Part shown: positions 62,449 to 64,000 of the stretch, piece after piece | Position numbering within the stretch: position 1 is the first letter of the stretch | How the letters are laid out: each line of letters starts with the position of its first letter | Assembly: GCF_016765615.1 (NCBI RefSeq) | Contig: NZ_JAESWA010000022.1 | Coordinates: 273,542 to 337,541, forward strand | Reading direction: 5' to 3' | Origin: Clostridium paridis | GTDB lineage: Bacteria; Bacillota; Clostridia; Clostridiales; Clostridiaceae | DNA length: 64,000 nucleotides | The notes under the pieces: model-generated | What the model was told of the DNA's origin: nothing | Seen by the model: only the letters and a program-made list of their open reading frames with translations | Database searches by the model: none | Program-made: the position numbers and the translations under genes

Positions 62449-63633
62449 TTATTTTTCTCCCTTCTTTAAAAAGTCTTCCCATAATGGAGACATATTTCTT
62501 AATCTTTCTATTATTGGAGGTAAAACCTCTAAAACATAATCAACTTCTTCTTCTGTGTTATTATCTCCAAGAGATAATCTTAATGATCCATGTGCCTTTT
62601 CATGAGGAAGGCCAATTGATAAAAGTACATGTGATGGGTCTAATGATCCTGAAGTACATGCACTACCTGAAGAAGCGCATACTCCTTCAAAGTCTAGTGA
62701 AAGTAAAATTGATTCACCTTCAATAAATTCAAAGCCAACATTTACATTACCAGGAAGTCTCTTATCCCCTTTTGGTCCATTAAGCTTTGTGTAAGGAATT
62801 TTTAATAATCCATCTATTAATTTATCTCTTAAAGCTACAAGCTTTTTATTGTGCTCTTCTAGGTTTTCATAAGCTAATTCTATTGCTTTTCCAAGGCCAA
62901 CTGCGCCTGCAATATTTTCTGTACCAGCTCTTCTACCTCTTTCTTGACCACCACCGTGAATTAAGTTCTCGATTTTAATACCTTTTCTTATATAAAGTGC
63001 GCCAACACCCTTAGGACCGTAGAACTTATGTCCTGCAAGAGATAATAAATCTATCTTCATGTCTTTAACATCAATTACTTGATTTCCAATTGCTTGAACT
63101 GCATCAGTGTGGAATAATACCTTTTTCTCACGGCATATTTCACCTATTTCTTTTATTGGTTGAATTGTTCCAATTTCATTATTTGCAAACATAACAGAAA
63201 CTAAAATTGTAGTATCTTTGATTGCATCCTTTAGTTCATCTGTGTTTATGAATCCTTCTTCATTAACATCTAAATAAGTAATTTCATAACCTAACTTTTC
63301 AAGCCATTCGCATGTATGTAGTACAGCGTGATGTTCTATCTTTGTAGTTATAATATGATTTCCTTTGTTTCTATGAGCAAAAGCAACTCCTTTTATTGCC
63401 CAGTTATCTGCTTCAGATCCGCCTCCAGTAAAATAAACCTCTGCTGAATCAGCATTTAAAACTTTTGCAATTCTGTCTCTTGCTTTGTCCACTGCTCTTT
63501 TTGTGTCTCTTGAAATTGCATAGAATGATGATGGGTTACCGAAACTTTCAGTAAAAAATGGCATCATCTCTTCTAAAACTTCTGGTTTAACATAAGTTGT
63601 TGCGGAATAATCCATATAAACTGTTTTATTCAT
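62449..63633 (-). CDS. nifS: Cysteine desulfurase NifS/IscS
   Basis: A 394-residue PLP enzyme. The PLP Lys is in LLSLAGHKFYGPKGVGAL. The sulfur-carrying Cys lies in CASSGSACTSGSLDPSHVL. N-terminal YMDYSATTYVKPEVLEEMMP and HHAVLHTCEW are family blocks. It turns cysteine into alanine and enzyme persulfide for Fe-S clusters and MnmA. It starts 11 bases after the iscR-type gene and is followed directly by nifU. Confidence 0.96.
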   Translation of the reverse strand: MNKTVYMDYSATTYVKPEVLEEMMPFFTESFGNPSSFYAISRDTKRAVDKARDRIAKVLNADSAEVYFTGGGSEADNWAIKGVAFAHRNKGNHIITTKIEHHAVLHTCEWLEKLGYEITYLDVNEEGFINTDELKDAIKDTTILVSVMFANNEIGTIQPIKEIGEICREKKVLFHTDAVQAIGNQVIDVKDMKIDLLSLAGHKFYGPKGVGALYIRKGIKIENLIHGGGQERGRRAGTENIAGAVGLGKAIELAYENLEEHNKKLVALRDKLIDGLLKIPYTKLNGPKGDKRLPGNVNVGFEFIEGESILLSLDFEGVCASSGSACTSGSLDPSHVLLSIGLPHEKAHGSLRLSLGDNNTEEEVDYVLEVLPPIIERLRNMSPLWEDFLKKGEK

Positions 63634-63644
63634 TGCTCTCTCTC

Positions 63645-64000
63645 CTATTCTTTTATCTTTATTTGAGAATTTTTAGTATTCATACTTTTATAATCATTTA
63701 CTATATCTTGTAGTGTTACTGATTCCATTACTTCATCTAATGATTCTTTTATTTTCTTCCATAATAATCTAGTGGCACAACAATCTAAATTGTCACAAGT
63801 TGCACCTTCGATACATTCAGCTATTTCTACAGGTCCTTCTAAGACATCCATAATATCTAATACTTTAATGTCTTTAGGATCTCTATTTAGTACATACCCA
63901 CCTTGAGCCCCTCTAATACTTTTAATTAGCTTTGCTTTTCTTAATGGGGAAAATAGCTGTTCCAAATAATATTCTGAAATATTTTGTCTTTGAGATATAG
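63645..64000 (-). CDS. iscR: IscR-type Rrf2 regulator (gene runs off the right edge)
   Basis: The C-terminal 117 residues of an Rrf2-family regulator. The frame is still open at the window edge (ISQRQNISEYYLEQLFSPLR), so the true start lies beyond. The wing is KAKLIKSIRGAQGGYVLNRD. The Fe-S cysteines lie in AECIEGATCDNLDCCATRLL, which fits the CxnCxnC pattern of IscR/CymR-like proteins that bind a [2Fe-2S] cluster. It heads the isc-type operon and probably represses it when clusters are abundant. Confidence 0.92.
   Translation of the reverse strand, partial: ISQRQNISEYYLEQLFSPLRKAKLIKSIRGAQGGYVLNRDPKDIKVLDIMDVLEGPVEIAECIEGATCDNLDCCATRLLWKKIKESLDEVMESVTLQDIVNDYKSMNTKNSQIKIKE

Noticed and set aside
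62418-62726. Plus-strand open frame across nifU and nifS
   Set aside because: It is antisense to two conserved genes and shows no start signal or family motif.
1-64000. tRNA, rRNA, CRISPR array, prophage or transposase genes
   Set aside because: None was recognised by reading; no tandem short-repeat array, integrase or structural phage gene was seen. A tRNA scan was not possible here.

Overview
The window is AT-rich and carries strong AGGAGG-type ribosome binding sites. It also has frequent GTG/TTG starts, a T-box leader, a lysine riboswitch and a Clostridia-type gene complement (RNase J, IreB, RuvX, TypA, YlbF family, Staygreen and YmaF homologues). It is best explained as the chromosome of a Clostridium sensu stricto species. 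No rRNA, tRNA, CRISPR array, insertion sequence or prophage was seen.

Layout. 0-16 kb is mixed transport and regulation: an ArsA-type ATPase (cut by the window edge) with its MarR regulator, a FetAB-type ABC pair, a soluble chemotaxis receptor with CheW, a LysR gene, two unrecognised or poorly known proteins, and a lysine ABC importer behind a lysine riboswitch whose binding-protein gene is frameshifted. An XRE/membrane-protein pair, a three-gene alkylation-repair operon (ogt, AlkD-like, adaA), an MFS exporter divergent from a LysR gene, and a Staygreen homologue follow. 15.7-16.8 kb holds the remains of an NAD-salvage cluster: an intact nicotinamidase between two broken genes.

17-22 kb is a surface-glycan cluster on the plus strand: CDP-glucose synthesis and dehydration, then three glycosyltransferases, two of them paralogues. 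22-38 kb holds extracellular and stress genes: YmaF, a 936-residue M4 metalloprotease, a betaine/carnitine-type importer, a TerC-family protein, and a 948-residue secreted beta-helix protein with duplicated F5/8C domains. Metallo-hydrolases, methyltransferases and a lipoprotein are also here. 38.7-43 kb is the most accessory-looking part: a TIR-like protein with a small membrane protein (a candidate defence pair), a cold-shock gene, a DUF434 (PIN-like) gene overlapping an RNase Z-like hydrolase, and two orphan immunity-type genes. 43-46.3 kb is a TetR-controlled ABC-2 exporter.

46.4-64 kb is a long minus-strand housekeeping block. Read in transcription order from the right edge it is an IscR-type regulator, NifS, NifU, MnmA, a PRC-barrel protein, an AI-2E family protein, T-box-alaS, ireB, ruvX, DUF1292, Fur, RNase J, YlbF family, TypA, TrmR, TrhP-type U32 protein, uridine kinase and a penicillin-binding protein. 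The sulfur genes supply MnmA; MnmA, TrmR and TrhP all modify the tRNA wobble uridine.

Functions were assigned by reading motifs and recalling families; no database search was run. The strongest candidates for something new are the TIR-like/membrane pair, the DUF434/MBL pair, the paired-paralogue glycan cluster, and a hairpin that buries the ribosome binding site of the penicillin-binding protein.
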